A DNA stretch of 64,000 nucleotides from Rotaria socialis (Eukaryota > Rotifera > Eurotatoria > Philodinida > Philodinidae), in assembly GCA_905331475.1 (NCBI GenBank), contig CAJNYU010000032.1:47563-111562 (forward strand), written 5' to 3'. Shown here in pieces: positions 40,012 through 52,192 of the stretch. The position numbers were made by a program, and so were the translations under genes. Under the pieces are notes generated by a model. It saw nothing but the letters and a program-made list of their open reading frames with translations. It did no database searches and was not told where the DNA came from. Position 1 is the first letter of the stretch; each line of letters starts with the position of its first letter.

Positions 40012-41573
40012 TAATCAAAATGGTAAAGAAAATTTTTATTTGAATTTACTTTTTATTTTGATTCATTTTCTTTTATAGTAATATGTCTCAGTATTATTGA
40101 TACTTTGGACTGTAAATAAATCTGTATTAATTGTAAGAAGAATCAATAATATTATTCTTCGACTCGTCATCGCCAGTATCTCGTAACTTTGTCCATGTAA
40201 ATGTTCATTGGTGTTTTTTCCTTTTGTTCTGCATATATAGTCAACTTCGATCTTTTACTTTATTCCTGAAACTATTCTTTTTTCATGTAATATATTGTCG
40301 ACATCCTGTCCTTCTCTTGTTAACTGTCGTCATATATCATTAAAACCGAATAGACAAGATAAATGTATACATGTGTGTGTGTGTGTGTGCTTTCAAGCAC
40401 GAAAATCAGCTGAAATGTGCTGATTTCAGTTACTATCTTTTCTTTTTCCTTGTCAACAGAGAACACTAAATATCGATTGATGATTTTCTTTGATTTGCTC
40501 TTTCTACTTATGTGATGTTACTTTTCTTGTATGATTGCTTGTTTTTTCTGTCTTGATCTTCAACTCTATTTTTCTACGTCATTATAGACGATATATGTAT
40601 GGTACGATCGATGTTAATATAAAGAAAAGATCACAAAGAAAAGACTGAATTAATTATATTTAATAATTGTTCTAGAGTAAAATTAACTTCCAGTAGTGTT
40701 AGTTCATATTTAATGACAGATGTTGAGTTATAATTGTTGGCTAGAATTTGATGTAAAGTATGTGAGGATGACTTACAGAAAATACTTGTTTCACTCTTTG
40801 AAGTATCGCTAATGAGAGCATAAATTCTAAGTTTAAAACTTACTATTTTTGTCCTATAGAGAGAAAACGAGTCAAACTTCTTTCTCTTTCTACGGACAAG
40901 GAGTGGTTCCGCTGATATTCACTAATTATTACGAAGATTCCGTAGCAAATATGGAAGTTCTGAATACTAATTTTTGTCATCGCCGCGCTTTGTTACTCAC
41001 AACGAGATCTCATGTGAATAAATGGTATATGCGGGCAATTCGTTTTCGTGTGTATGGAGTACACTGACAGAAAAATAAATAACAAACAGGTTACCCTCAA
41101 CCTTCTTTCGTCATCGCGTTTTACTTTCGTTATAATTCTCAAGCGAGTAAATCAAATGAACTCGTCAGATTTTTGAGGATCAAGGAGTAACACAGAGATA
41201 TATCTATTAACGAAAGAATAACGTTTCTAATCTGTTGAGACGCTCTCTGCATCACTGTGATAATTCCTTGGAGAAATGGGAATGACTTATTAGCTTTGTA
41301 ATCCATCAAAGCAGAAGTAAAAGTTCATTGTACTGTAGCCTGAAATTTTATTATTCGATTGAAAATAACCTTTTTGATCTGAAGTTAAAACTTGAATTCA
41401 TTCTGATCATTAATTTATTACAGAGAAAAAAGAACCTTTCTTTGAACCTCTCGTTTATCTAAAAATTTACAATCGAGTGAACAAAATACACACCTAGATA
41501 AACTAAAAAGTACCATATCGATAAAATGTATCAAAAATAAATATCAATTATTTCAAAATCCTAAAAACGAGTT
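40012..41573. other. Intergenic, no gene seen
   Basis: About 1.6 kb between two convergent genes, with a (GT)n microsatellite at about 40374-40389. An AATAAA near 40115 fits the BAZ1B-like 3' end. The open frame at 40849-41067 has no support. Confidence 0.45.
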
Positions 41574-42244
41574 TTATTTTTCTTTTGTTTGTATATCCGT
41601 AGTTTTTAAAGCCTCTTGTTCTTCTGGCAATTCACCTGTTTTAAGACGACTACGTTCATCAAGATACCGTAGAAGATTGTCAATAAAATCTGGTGGCGTT
41701 GATGATGAATTATTATATGCAGATGTTTTCGTTTTTTTCGAAATTGGTGGTGCCGGTGGATAGTCCTTTACATTGCAAAAAAAACAAATATGTGGTTTAA
41801 AAAATGAAAGCATTAATTCAATTTACCGGTAATGAACGTTTTTGTCCTTTGATAATTGTTTTTACTGTCGTTGTATTATCCAATGATGAATAGAATTCTT
41901 TATGTTTACGTGACACAGTCGAAGCATAATCGTACATCGTCGTTTGTTTACCGTTCATTTTTTTCTTAGTTTTTGCTCGTTTTCGATTAACTTTTGGTGC
42001 TGTACAATCATTTTCATTGAATTCAAATAAATCATCTGGCTTTCTTTTCATAGTAATTCTTTTTTTTTTATAAATAATAGAGTAGTTTTTCTAAATTTGA
42101 ACAATTTAAAGCTTACTTCATGGCATAAGGAGTTGGAACTGAACAAAGAATAGGTGATTTGTTTTCATCAAAATCATTAAAAAGTTCGTTCAAATCAATA
42201 TCATCGAAATCGTCATCAACATTATTCATTATTTTAAAGGACAT
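41574..42244 (-). CDS. Unrecognised small nuclear-looking protein with PIP-like motif
   Basis: Three exons (42117-42244, 41827-42058, 41574-41765) join in consistent phase to give 183 residues. The N-terminus is acidic (VDDDFDDIDLNELFNDFDEN). A basic stretch follows (KVNRKRAKTKKKMNGK) that could be a nuclear localisation signal. It is directly followed by QTTMYDYASTVSRKHKEFYS, which resembles a PCNA-interacting (PIP) box but lacks the second aromatic residue. The C-terminal exon has a Pro-rich start (DYPPAPPISKKTK) and a helical end (FIDNLLRYLDERSRL). I do not recognise the family. The second acceptor sits in an A-run with a poor pyrimidine tract, but phase is kept there. Confidence 0.6.
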
Positions 42245-42618
42245 AACTTCTAGAAAAACATCATCAAAAATATAACTAAACTAAACTAAACAATACTATG
42301 AAATAAATGTATACGAATTATATGGGTATTCATGTTCTCTTTCATTCCAATGGACGATATACGAAATAGACTTTTTGTTTTTTCTATCACACTTAGCCGT
42401 CAACATTTGGTCTTGTCCACTGTTTATTTCTTCGTTGATTCATCTTTTACTGGATCATTATTCATAGTCATGACTAACTATGTGCTCTTTTCCGTCAGGG
42501 TCCGTAACATAATAGATCAAATTGTCTTAGTTATTTTTTCTTTTCGTTATTCGTTCATTTCATATTTTCATCAGTTAAACTACATTCAATTGTATTAAGA
42601 TTATCATAGTTTATAAAA

Positions 42619-43224
42619 ATGAATGGAAAAACACATTTAGAAGATTTATCAAATGAAATATTCTTTGAAATATTTGATTATTTACATATGCTTCATACAT
42701 TTACTGGTTTTACGTTATTAAATAAACGAATATCAAATATTTTAAAATCAATTCCACTTCATATGGTTATTTCATTTGGAAATTTTCGCCAACAAATTAA
42801 TTTTCTTTTGTCTCATTTAACTTTTCATGAAGATCAAGTTATTTCAATAAATATTTTTGATAGAATTCGTGATCTTAATAAACTTGTTATACTTGAAATA
42901 TTTCAACCAGACCGCTTAGATTTAAATAAAAATAATAATGATGAATTAACTTGAATATTACTAACAATTAAATCATTATCTCTTCGTTCACTTAAACTTC
43001 AATATCCTAGTCATTATTTAAATATATCAAATTATAAATTCAAATCTAATCTAATCTTACTTGGTTTAGCGAATATCTGGTTCATCTTCAACTGTATCTG
43101 TTCATACAGTTTTATAAATTTTTCGTCTTTGCTATAGAATACGATATTTATGCATTACATTACAACATGAAAAACGATTTGAAAATAATATTAAGAAAGT
43201 TATTACTGCAACAGTTCTATCTGG
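42619..43224 (+). pseudogene. Broken F-box gene, interrupted by a foldback-like element
   Basis: The ATG at 42619 opens MNGKTHLEDLSNEIFFEIFD, a clear F-box N-terminus, followed by a Leu/Ile-rich region. The frame meets a TGA at 42952-42954 after 111 codons. Beyond it the same frame continues with coding-like SLSLRSLKLQYPSHYLNISN. After a shift near 43070 another frame gives RLCYRIRYLCITLQHEKRFE and KKVITATVLSGL, running up to the edge of the repeat element at 43225. A further stop (TAA) lies in that second frame. So at least two stops and one frameshift are visible. F-box proteins recruit substrates to SCF ubiquitin ligases. The intact 111-residue N-terminal part could still be expressed, but decay is the simpler reading. 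Confidence 0.7.
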
Positions 43225-43833
43225 TTTGGTGGAAAAGGCAGAAAGGGAAAATGTCGAAAAGGCAAACATAGAAGGGGAAAATACAGAAATTGTAAACGTC
43301 GAATGAAAAAAGTAAACACCGAAAAGGTAAATGTCGAAAATTGACTTTTTTGATGATTTTAAAGAAAACGAAAAATTTATTTTCTAAATTGGTGTGCACA
43401 TATACGTTGCATCTATGTTTTAATACAAGCCCAATACTTTTTTGATGAGGACGTTTTATTGCATGTGAATGTGAACATATATTGGTTAAACACTAGTAAT
43501 GGTTTACCTTTATTAGTCGTTAAGAATGATATTTCACTGTCCATTGCCAACAGTTGAAGAGAGAATTATTTGTTAGTTGTTTTCGCCCGACTGATTTATA
43601 TATATGGTATACGCTAACAATGGACAACTACAGACGTGGAGGACAACGAATTTAACTTATCCTACTAACAACCAATACCAACTAAAAAAAAAATTTCGTT
43701 ACCTATAGACATCTTTTTCATTCGACGTTTTCCTTTCGACGTTATCCTTTTTTTCGACGTTTTCATCTTCTGCAATTACCAGTTTAGGCATTTTCCTGTT
43801 CGGCGTTTTTGTTGTCTACCTTTTCCGCCAATT
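43225..43833. mobile_element. Foldback-like element with tandem-repeat arms
   Basis: The left end TTTGGTGGAAAAGG (43225-43238) is nearly the reverse complement of the right end CCTTTTCCGCCAAT (43819-43832). Both arms are made of degenerate tandem units like GAAAAYGTCGAAAAGG: roughly 43229-43345 on the plus strand, and 43720-43828 as the complement (TTTTCGACGTTTTCC). The unique centre (about 43346-43715) encodes nothing recognised. Long terminal inverted repeats made of short tandem repeats are the hallmark of foldback elements. It lies directly next to the F-box pseudogene frame. No target-site duplication is clear. Confidence 0.6.
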
Positions 43834-44588
43834 CGGTATAAACAAGTCATGGCTAACTACGTGTATCGATCATGTGTTGTTTTTCATTTCGAAAGTTCTA
43901 TGAATTGGAACAACAATTCATTATTCTATCAATGATTTTACTTTATTCATTAACAGACAGTGGCATTAGAGAAAAATCGTCAGACATGATTAATATCATT
44001 TGAATTTTTACTTCTTGAAATTGACAAGTAAATTTCTATTGCTGATCTGTAAACAATAATGAATCAAATATTTTCCAACTTTCTATGAAGCTTTTTACCT
44101 TGGGAAAAGTTAGAAGATATTTTCCTACAGATACGTGATTTTTTTCTCTTTCGCAAACCGATGATTGTCTGATGATTAAGAGTGACTCAAAACGAATTAT
44201 ATTGATGATTTTTATACGATGAAAAACTAGCGACTTATTACTGTACTGAAAAATACACAAAGTAGATATTTTTATTTATTTTATAGCTATTTCTCAATCA
44301 TCATTAAATAAAACTTCATAGTTCAGATTAAAAAATAGAATATCGGGAAAAGTACAATAACAACATATATGAGTGAATAGAAGAAAATTTTTATATTGCA
44401 TTCGATAAGCACACAAAACAATAGCATTTTATTAGTGTTTTTTGTTGAATCAACGAATAGTACCATCATTTTCTAAGTTTAACCATTTATCAACCATATA
44501 TTAAAAACAACAAGTAAAATAAATGAAACCTTCCCATAATAATATTTAATAAATATCAAGCAAAAAGACAAAAGAATCAAGTATATTG
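43834..44588. other. Intergenic, possible F-box remnant then SOD 3' flank
   Basis: Just after the element, 43841-43907 reads INKSWLTTCIDHVLFFISKV, which may be the far part of the disrupted F-box gene. The rest is A/T-rich and I see nothing in it. Confidence 0.3.
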
Positions 44589-45371
44589 TCAATAGAAGAA
44601 TATCATGATAATGACCATCATTGCAAGAAACAGATTAGATGTAATCGGTTTGATATTTATTCCATCGGACATCGTCATTATGATAGAACCACAAGCAACT
44701 CGTTCACCGGCATTTCTATTTCAAGTCGAAACAAAAAATCAATAAAAATTCGAAAAGAAAAATTTGACATCTTACCCAGTTAGATTGCTTTCACCCGCTC
44801 CCATACCACCATCGTCATACATACGATGTACAACTATAGTTCTATTAGCAATCGATTGTGTAGCATTATAAAATTGAATAATACTATCTTGAATATTAAT
44901 AGTAACTATACCATTAGCATCCGTTGTTATATTGCCAAGATCACCAACATGTCGCTGCATGATAGTGGCATTACGAGGTCCATGAGAAGTATCTAAATAT
45001 TTTTACGAATATAATAAAACGTAAATTGTTATGATTTACTGTAAGGATTAAAATGGCCACCAGCTGCTGTACAATTTGGTGAACTTTCTGAAACTCCATA
45101 AGTATGAACATGAAAGCCCTTCGAAAACAAAAATTCCATGAAAAATGATCTGCTTTTTGAATTCTTTGAATCATACATGATTGGCACTAATATTCAATGA
45201 CCGAAGTGTACCAGTAATTTGAACAGGTGAATTTGCATCTTGTTGAGAAAATGTCAATGTTCCTATTGACGTTGTTGTAGTATGTAATTGAAGATTAGCT
45301 GTGGCGTGCATACTGCATTGTCCTTGATGAATTAACACGAATAATACACTGGTGAATAATATAAACATCAT
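44589..45371 (-). CDS. Extracellular or membrane-anchored Cu/Zn superoxide dismutase
   Basis: Four exons (45177-45371, 45040-45118, 44776-44992, 44589-44715) splice in phase to give 205 residues. A signal peptide is obvious (MMFILFTSVLFVLIHQGQCS). The metal site is complete: HGFHVHTYG gives the two copper His, GGHFNPYNTSHGP gives the copper and bridging His, RHVGDLGN gives zinc His and Asp, and TIVVHRMYDDGGMG gives the last copper His. The structural disulfide is kept between the Cys of SPNCTAAGG and that of ERVACGSI. Several N-glycosylation sequons (NCT, NTS, NAT, NRT) fit secretion. After the SOD fold the protein continues and ends in the hydrophobic LFLAMMVIIMIFFY, which suggests a GPI signal or C-terminal membrane anchor. 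It converts superoxide to peroxide outside the cell. Confidence 0.93.
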
Positions 45372-48177
45372 TTTCTATGTTGAAAAAAAAACAAGATCTA
45401 TTCAATAAAGAAAACATTTTGATTGTAATATAAATCTGAATATATCATCGGATATGTGGATAAATAAAAAATAAAATAAAAAGTACACTAGGTCTTTTTT
45501 TATATTTTGTTTTTCTCGTTCTCTTTGATATTTTAGCTCAGGCAAGGTGAAAGATCTGAATTCTGAATATTACCTACATGTAAATGTCACTTAAGCTACT
45601 CTAAAAACTATGACACATAAGCTTCTACTTGATCACTTCCGTAGTTTATCAATGATAGTGAGGAACAATCGAATATTTTTTCTCTACATACTGTTATATT
45701 TCATTTCTGTTCTCATGCTTACCTTATCTCATAGATAAAATTCAATATTATCCTTCTCTTCTTATCGAATATCTATCCATTGTTTTAAGTAGCTATAATA
45801 AAGACATTTGTGACTGGATACATATTACGTTAGTGTAGCCTAGACGAAAAAAACAGCGTAGCAATTGACAACCTCAACAGCAACAAGAATGTAAACAAAA
45901 ATCAACGATAGAATAGCGTAGTATAGTTGTTTAAAACGTATTGAGGCGTGACACTAATAGAATCGAAAAATGTGCTCCAATATATGCGAGCAAACTAGCC
46001 AGACGAGAATAAAATCGAATTACTTCGTTTTTTTTCATCATTCGTTTATATATGTTAGTAGTACTAGTGATACGGAACGGTAGGATGAAATAATGACTTC
46101 TTTCGATTTCAATTACTGACGAGCGGTACATAAAACTAGACTGATATATCAAAAATCATGCTGAATTCAGTCATAAAAATACTTGATTCGAGCAATCGCG
46201 TTACACATACAAACAAGGCGATGAAAATAATCATTCATCATAGGACGAGTATATCAGTAAAATAATTTTAAAAAAAAGAAAAAGAAAAAGGAAGGTGTCT
46301 CATCTATTTCGGTCTCTATTTTGCCTAGAAGAAAATGATGTTCACTTGTGAAATATAAACGAAACCAAAAATATCGAGTTGAAAGGTTCATATTACTTCG
46401 TGAAGTGACTGTTTATTTTGAAAGTTGATCTTCAATAAAATCTTCACATAGAGGCTAAACAACTATAAAAATCAACTTCATTTTTTCAAACCTATTCATA
46501 GTTCTTATTCAGTTGAAATGTTGAGAGAATAAAATGCAAGATCGTCTATTTCTATTTTTTTATCAGTTTTATTGAAATCTATAAATCTTCCAATGGTAAA
46601 TATTGATATACGTTTGTCAAATTATATGAAAGCATAATTTAGACCAAGTCATGATTTAACCAAATGATAATCGCCACAATATAACCTTCCGAAAGCGTTC
46701 AATTAAAAAATAGTCTGAGAGACTATGTTTCTTCATGAATGATACAGGTTTTTTATTCAATATCTGGTTATTTTAATGATTTTTGTAATCAACCGCAGGA
46801 ACAGATATACGTTTTTCTCAGGACAAGGGATAAATATTTGTCTCTGCTTAACCTGTTGAGATTGCACAACCCGGAAGTGTTAACATAGTTTCATTGTAAT
46901 CAAAATTTTCTGGTTGTTTCAAAAACTCCCTCTTATTAGAATTGAGTTTTGGCATTTTCGTAGGAAACAGTAGTACTAAAATTAAAATGTCGTTTTTTTC
47001 AAATTATTTTTACGGCATTCGCCCATAAAAAAGCAAGAATTTAGAAAAAAAAAAGAGACCCTCATACCTTGTATTCTAACAACTGTATTCCACTTAAAAT
47101 AAGCAAACAGACAGAATAGAGACCTCGTTTAGATCTTTCAATTATCAAATAGACTCATCTGGATCATTGATCTCGTCGATGATCAATTATTGAGGCACGA
47201 AGACCTCAATAATTAGATTTCTGTTTGACTATTTTCTCGCTGATTCAAAAATGCTTGTCAATTTGATTCACAATAAATTTGTTTTTGCCATCAAACAAAG
47301 GAATTCAAATGTATTTATTTGTTTTGACAGTGTTGGCATTTACTTGTCATTTCTAGTACTTAAAAATAGTAATAATCATACAGATATAAAGCTTAATCAA
47401 TAATTATAAAAAATTCCTATTTTTTTTCCGGCTACTCCTTTTCAAATAAATAAAATGTAGCTATGAAAATTTTCTATGTTGACTATAATTTATTACTTTT
47501 TATGATAAAACATGCTTCAGATTACCAGATGAGAGCAGTAGAGCTATCATTCACTTGTGATAATGTCAAGGATTTCTAAATTATTATAGTAGCGAATATT
47601 TATTGTCGATATAAAAATATTTGATTTATATTTTTTACGTAGTACCCTATTGTATATTTATCTACGAAATTATCATACATTCCGTTAGAGAAAATCCTTT
47701 TACTTAATAGTCATGTTGCTATATTAACGTCATTTTCAATTAAAATATAAAAATAACTATTTCTAATGCAACATATTTATCTAGCGACAAACAAGAACGC
47801 AAAATAAAAGATTAAAGTTCTCATATTATTTCAACAACTATACTCTGCGTAGAGTGTATCTATTTTAGAATATAAGACTCATTAAAAACAGTAATAATCC
47901 TGGTATAAACTCATTTTCAGTTAAAATCAAAGATCTCAACAAAATCTATTTTAATTGAATCAAATTAACAGATTCTTGCCTGCATCCTTTCTACTAATAT
48001 AATACTGATAAGTTTGAAGTAGAAACGTTGTTATTAGAAAAAAAATGTTTTAGCATTGAGCATCATTCGTTTCGTGAAATATAAAGAAGATCCAAAATAT
48101 TCTTCATAACCATAGTTCTGAATAGGCAATTGAAAAAAAAAATATTCAATGTATATTATATCATCCACAAACGAAAA
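45372..48177. other. 2.8-kb stretch without a recognised gene
   Basis: A/T-rich DNA upstream of SOD and downstream of the granulin gene. The SOD promoter should lie in its left part. The open frame at 45931-46152 (-) is unsupported. I see no RNA gene or transposon ends. Confidence 0.4.
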
Positions 48178-48489
48178 TTAATTTTTCTTCAACGATGATT
48201 TCATTCGAAGAATTTGTGCATTAAATATTCGATCACATTTGAAAATTTTCAAGTCACATTTATAATGTTCAGGACAACAATGTTTATGATCTGCACAGCA
48301 GACACCTTTTTTCAGTGGACAACATGAATAACCTCCGTCTATTGTTTTGCAACAAGTGCTGTCCGCTGAGCACACTGTTATTCCATCTAGACAAATAATA
48401 TCTGCGTTTGATTCTGGGATGGTATCGATGTTTTTTGTTCGGGTCATTAGGAATAATGAACAAAATAGAACGACAATAGATGGTTTCAT
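48178..48489 (-). CDS. Secreted single-granulin peptide
   Basis: An intronless 103-residue frame. It has a signal peptide (MKPSIVVLFCSLFLMTRT), a short spacer and one granulin domain with the diagnostic cysteine pairs: CLDGITVCSADSTCCKTIDG, then YSCCPLKKGVCCADHKHCCP and HYKCDLKIFKC. That gives twelve cysteines, as in a full granulin module. The Lys/Arg-rich tail after the domain (RMKSSLKKN) is short. Progranulins usually have several modules in tandem; one-module forms occur in invertebrates. Granulins act as growth or lysosomal regulatory peptides. The site of action is inferred from the signal peptide only. Confidence 0.88.
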   Translation of the reverse strand: MKPSIVVLFCSLFLMTRTKNIDTIPESNADIICLDGITVCSADSTCCKTIDGGYSCCPLKKGVCCADHKHCCPEHYKCDLKIFKCDRIFNAQILRMKSSLKKN

Positions 48490-48738
48490 TTTGCAGGATA
48501 AGATGAAAATGCTGTGTTTTTGCTTTTTTTTTTAATTTAAGTTTTATTGAAAGATAAGAGAGATATGGTAGCGTCTCTTAAAGAAGAAGAAAAACGAGTC
48601 CACAAAACAAGAAGTCAAAATGTGTAACAGAAAACAAACAAAGCGCAAAGACGGATTTGAATTTACATTGACAATTCTATTTTTCTATATAAAGAACAGA
48701 CTAATATATATCGAAGAGCTATGCCGTTTGTATTTATT

Positions 48739-50868
48739 CTACGAACGGCAGAGTCGTTTTGGTCGTTGATTTGTTTCGGATGATGGCGAGGGTGATAATG
48801 ATGAATTTTGTGTAACTGATCGTTTTGATGTAGCAGCCGTCGGTATAATCCACATCGGATTAATATAAAAACTTGACGGTGCCCATATACGTGTTGAACG
48901 ACGTTGTGATGTTGATAATGATTGTAAATGAGGTGAAATACTTGTTTGAATACGTAATGGTGAAGAAAGTCGAGTGTTTATTGATCCATAACCACGCATA
49001 TATTCGGCTGGACTTGAATGTTGAGAGGATGAACCTGAAACAGTTGTGGTTGGCGATGGAGATGTATGTTCTATAGAAGATGATGAAGTCGATGTATTAC
49101 TGTCATGTTGCGATGAGGATGATAGATCTTTTCTCTCTAATGCTTCTAAAAAGAGATAGATTCATTTTCAAACTTTATGATGATAATAATATATATTTAT
49201 ATATATATATCTTGAATAAGAATCTTCAAGTGATATGATCAAGATTAGTAGGGAAAATGACGGTTTTGTTATTTAGCCAAAGCAACGATAAAATGAGATC
49301 TGGAAAGCATTCATTGAGACTAATTATGAATTAAAAACTTTTTTAACACGAGTTTAACTATTTGAATCTGAAATGCCGGGTTCATTTTCAGTCAATCAAT
49401 AAAATGAAATAGACCTAATCGAAAAGCAAAAACGATCTTAATGCATAATGAAGCAGTGAGCTACGCTTATCATTAGTAGAACACAAATTACTGTATGAAC
49501 TATGTTGATAATTATCGCACATCATATCACAGTTTGAATTCAGTACTTGCCGATTCTGAAGGCTAGACATCTTCTCATTAATAATAACAAGGTTAATTTA
49601 AGAAAAAAAAGGATTTTATTGAAATGGGCAAGCTATAGTAGTAGGTTTTGGATACCTCTTGTATATTCTGTTCATGTTAATAAATGGTACATAAAAATGA
49701 CTAACTAATGTTCTGTGAAAATTCCTGAAAATGAGATCGAGACTATTGTTGCATATGACCAAAGACTATATTTTATTACCTAGATCTTCTACACTGTTCA
49801 TACGTTGTGGATGACGTGCGCCATTTTGAGGAATTTTCTTCTTGCATAACATATGTTGTCGTCTTGTTGTTACAGTCGACGATGATTGTTTTATTGGTTT
49901 AGATTTATTCGGTGTTGAAGTTGAATTTTGTTCAGCAGGTTCGGATTTTATCGAAATATTCAATGGCAATGTGAAATCCATCATTGATGATGATGATGCA
50001 GATGGCGACGACGACGACGACGACGACGACGATGATAATGAAGATGCATATATAGGAGATATATTTGTGTCACGTTTATTTTTATGTGTTGATTCATTTG
50101 AATAATTCTCTAATGATAAATTAAGTAATGGTGGGGATGGTAATGATTGCCATGAAAGACTTGATCGTGCGTACATTTGAAGGTTACAACGTTGTTTACG
50201 ATGCAATTGTTGATGATAATGAGGAGGTGATACTGACGATAGATTTTCGGTATTTATTTGTTCAGATTTCTTTTTATATTCTTTGTATAAATCAGTTTGT
50301 TTTAACCACGATGGTGGATTATCTGTTATGTATGAATAAAATGAGTTAATAATTAGAATGAGGAATGCTCTTTGTTTTTATAGACCTTTATAGATAACAA
50401 ATGACATGAGTTCATGTACACTACCAATTGTTGATAAAAATGCATTATTGTTTACCGATGAACGTTTTGGACGTCGACGATGATTAGGCGATCTATTTAT
50501 TAACGAAAAATATATAATTAGGTGTGTAGAGTTTTTGATTTTTTCGTACAAATTTCCATTCGTTTTATCTACTGTTGGTGAAGATTTGTTTGTCTGAAAG
50601 AAAAAGAGAAGTAAAAGAATTTTGGACTGGATTCTTCGATTTAATTTACTTCTAATTTATTATCTACATCAATTTCAATTTTAATAGATGGAATACCATT
50701 AATTTTTTTCTTCGACACAATCTAGGAAATGAGAAAAAAAAATTCGTTTCTCCTACAGGAAAATTAACTATTGAATAAACTTACGGATAGGTTCGAAGTC
50801 CACTTTGATTTACGTATAGATCGATTTCCATGATTGAATTCAGTTGGTTCTGATAGTTTATTATGCAT
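48739..50868 (-). CDS. Ser-rich, probably nuclear protein of unknown family
   Basis: A multi-exon gene from the ATG at 50866-50868 (MHNKLSEPTEFNHGNRSIRK) to TAG at 48739-48741. Later exons encode KKKINGIPSIKIEIDVDNK, SPNHRRRPKRSS, SWLKQTDLYKEYKKKSEQI and a long exon at about 49793-50320. That exon has MYARSSLSWQSLPSPPLLNL, a pure Ser run, ISIKSEPAEQNS (sumoylation-like IKSE) and HMLCKKKIPQNGARHPQRMN, ending SVEDLG. The last exon (48739-49145) is Ser/Thr-rich and ends SSETNQRPKRLCRS. Basic clusters and Ser/Pro runs suggest a nuclear phosphoprotein such as a transcription cofactor. I could not match it to a named family. The Ser run is matched by a (GAC/GAT)n DNA repeat. Exon borders in the 5' half are approximate. 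Confidence 0.6.
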
Positions 50869-51142
50869 AAGTTATACTAGAGGAAGACAAACATATTGCT
50901 GCTTTACTATTAATAGTAAGTAATTCGTGACAAGCGCTATTTCTTTTCTTTTTCCTTTTCTACTTATTATTCTGCATCATGTTCATTCATCATTCAAAGA
51001 ACGCGAGCTGTCACTATTGTGCTTATTCTCTTGTCAAGTTTTCTATCGACGTTCCTGTGCCATTTTTGTTTTGTGCTTTCTACATGTCCTCGATGCTGCT
51101 TTTTGCTTCTACTTGTTTCATTCTAAATTTCCTATCAGTTCC
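50869..51142. promoter_or_regulatory. Short bidirectional intergenic region
   Basis: Only 274 bp separate the start codons of two genes transcribed in opposite directions, so they probably share a bidirectional promoter. The plus-strand frame is open through much of this interval but begins with a GTG rather than an ATG; I take it as 5' untranslated sequence. Confidence 0.4.
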
Positions 51143-52192
51143 ATGAATATTTTTACACAAATCGCTACACAATTCTTTATAAATAAAAATACTCTTATTC
51201 AATTATTAAAAGCATTAAATTTTCCTGATGAATTTTTAACCGAATTCCGTAACGATCGTATTCACATCGACGAAGATCTAATAAGGCGTAAAATACGTAT
51301 ATTATGTGAAATAAATCAAGATGATTCGTTTCAAGATCTGTATTGTCATGAAGATGGCGTTCAATTCGTGTTTCATATTAATTTTCATGACTATCATTTT
51401 ATACGTTTTCGCATTAGTTTCGATATTAAAGTAATCGCGCTTATATTTAATAATCAACATCAAACGATACAATTTATGATTAATAATATACAAATAAAAT
51501 CATTAAATCGTCTATCAAAAGCATTTCAATTTTGTATTCAGGTAAATAATTAAATTTCCATGTTACTTTTAGAACGATCTCCGCTGAAAGAAAATGCACA
51601 AACAAAATAACGTACGAATGGCAAACAGAATAAAAAGTCGAGAATGTCAATTAGGTTTTAGAAGAAGAAAAAAAACTATATTTCCATCGACTCCGAAAAC
51701 AACTAGGAGGATTTAATACAAAAGTTGACTATTTTTATTTGCAATGAATAATAAATATCTATACGACGTGAATCCATTAGGAAAATATCATATCTAGGAT
51801 TAAGATTTAGCTTAATGTTTCCTACTGAACTATGTATTATAGATCCCAATCGAACTAATTAATAAAAAAACTCGTCTATTTATATTTCTTTACTTTAGTC
51901 TAAAGTTAGAACATTGGTTATTGATGAAATTGAGCGTATGTGTAAAGAACAAAAGATCCCCTATGAACGATTATTTCGTGATATCAAACGTCCATTGATT
52001 TATGAGATAAATCTATCGAAAATAAAAGAATTCGATCAATTACGTGAACGATATTTAATTATTGGTAATCGGTCTATTCTGGATTTTATACAAATAACAT
52101 ATGTTGAACACCGCGAGCAAGCCATTGTGTTAGGCTATCGTTTAAATACAACATTCAGCGAAGAATCAACAACGCCACTTATTCATTGTTAA
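51143..52192 (+). CDS. Orphan two-exon protein, about 230 residues
   Basis: Exon 1 (51143-51541) and exon 2 (51899-52192) join in phase 0 at CIQ/SKVRT. The ATG at 51143 is the first reasonable start (MNIFTQIATQFFINKNTLIQ). Exon 1 has LLKALNFPDEFLTEFRND and a beta-rich stretch (VQFVFHINFHDYHFIRFRIS); exon 2 has LVIDEIERMCKEQKIPYERL and the segment LRERYLIIGNRSILDFIQIT. No signal peptide or membrane segment is seen. The product is Ile/Phe-rich and unlike any family I know. The clean splice junction and lack of internal stops support a functional gene, possibly lineage-specific. Confidence 0.6.

Noticed and set aside
49842..50105. Asp-rich plus-strand frame
   Set aside because: Antisense shadow of the poly-Ser segment in the minus-strand gene.
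50927..51142. N-terminal extension of the orphan gene with a hydrophobic leader
   Set aside because: It begins with GTG and no upstream ATG exists in frame; more likely 5' untranslated sequence.
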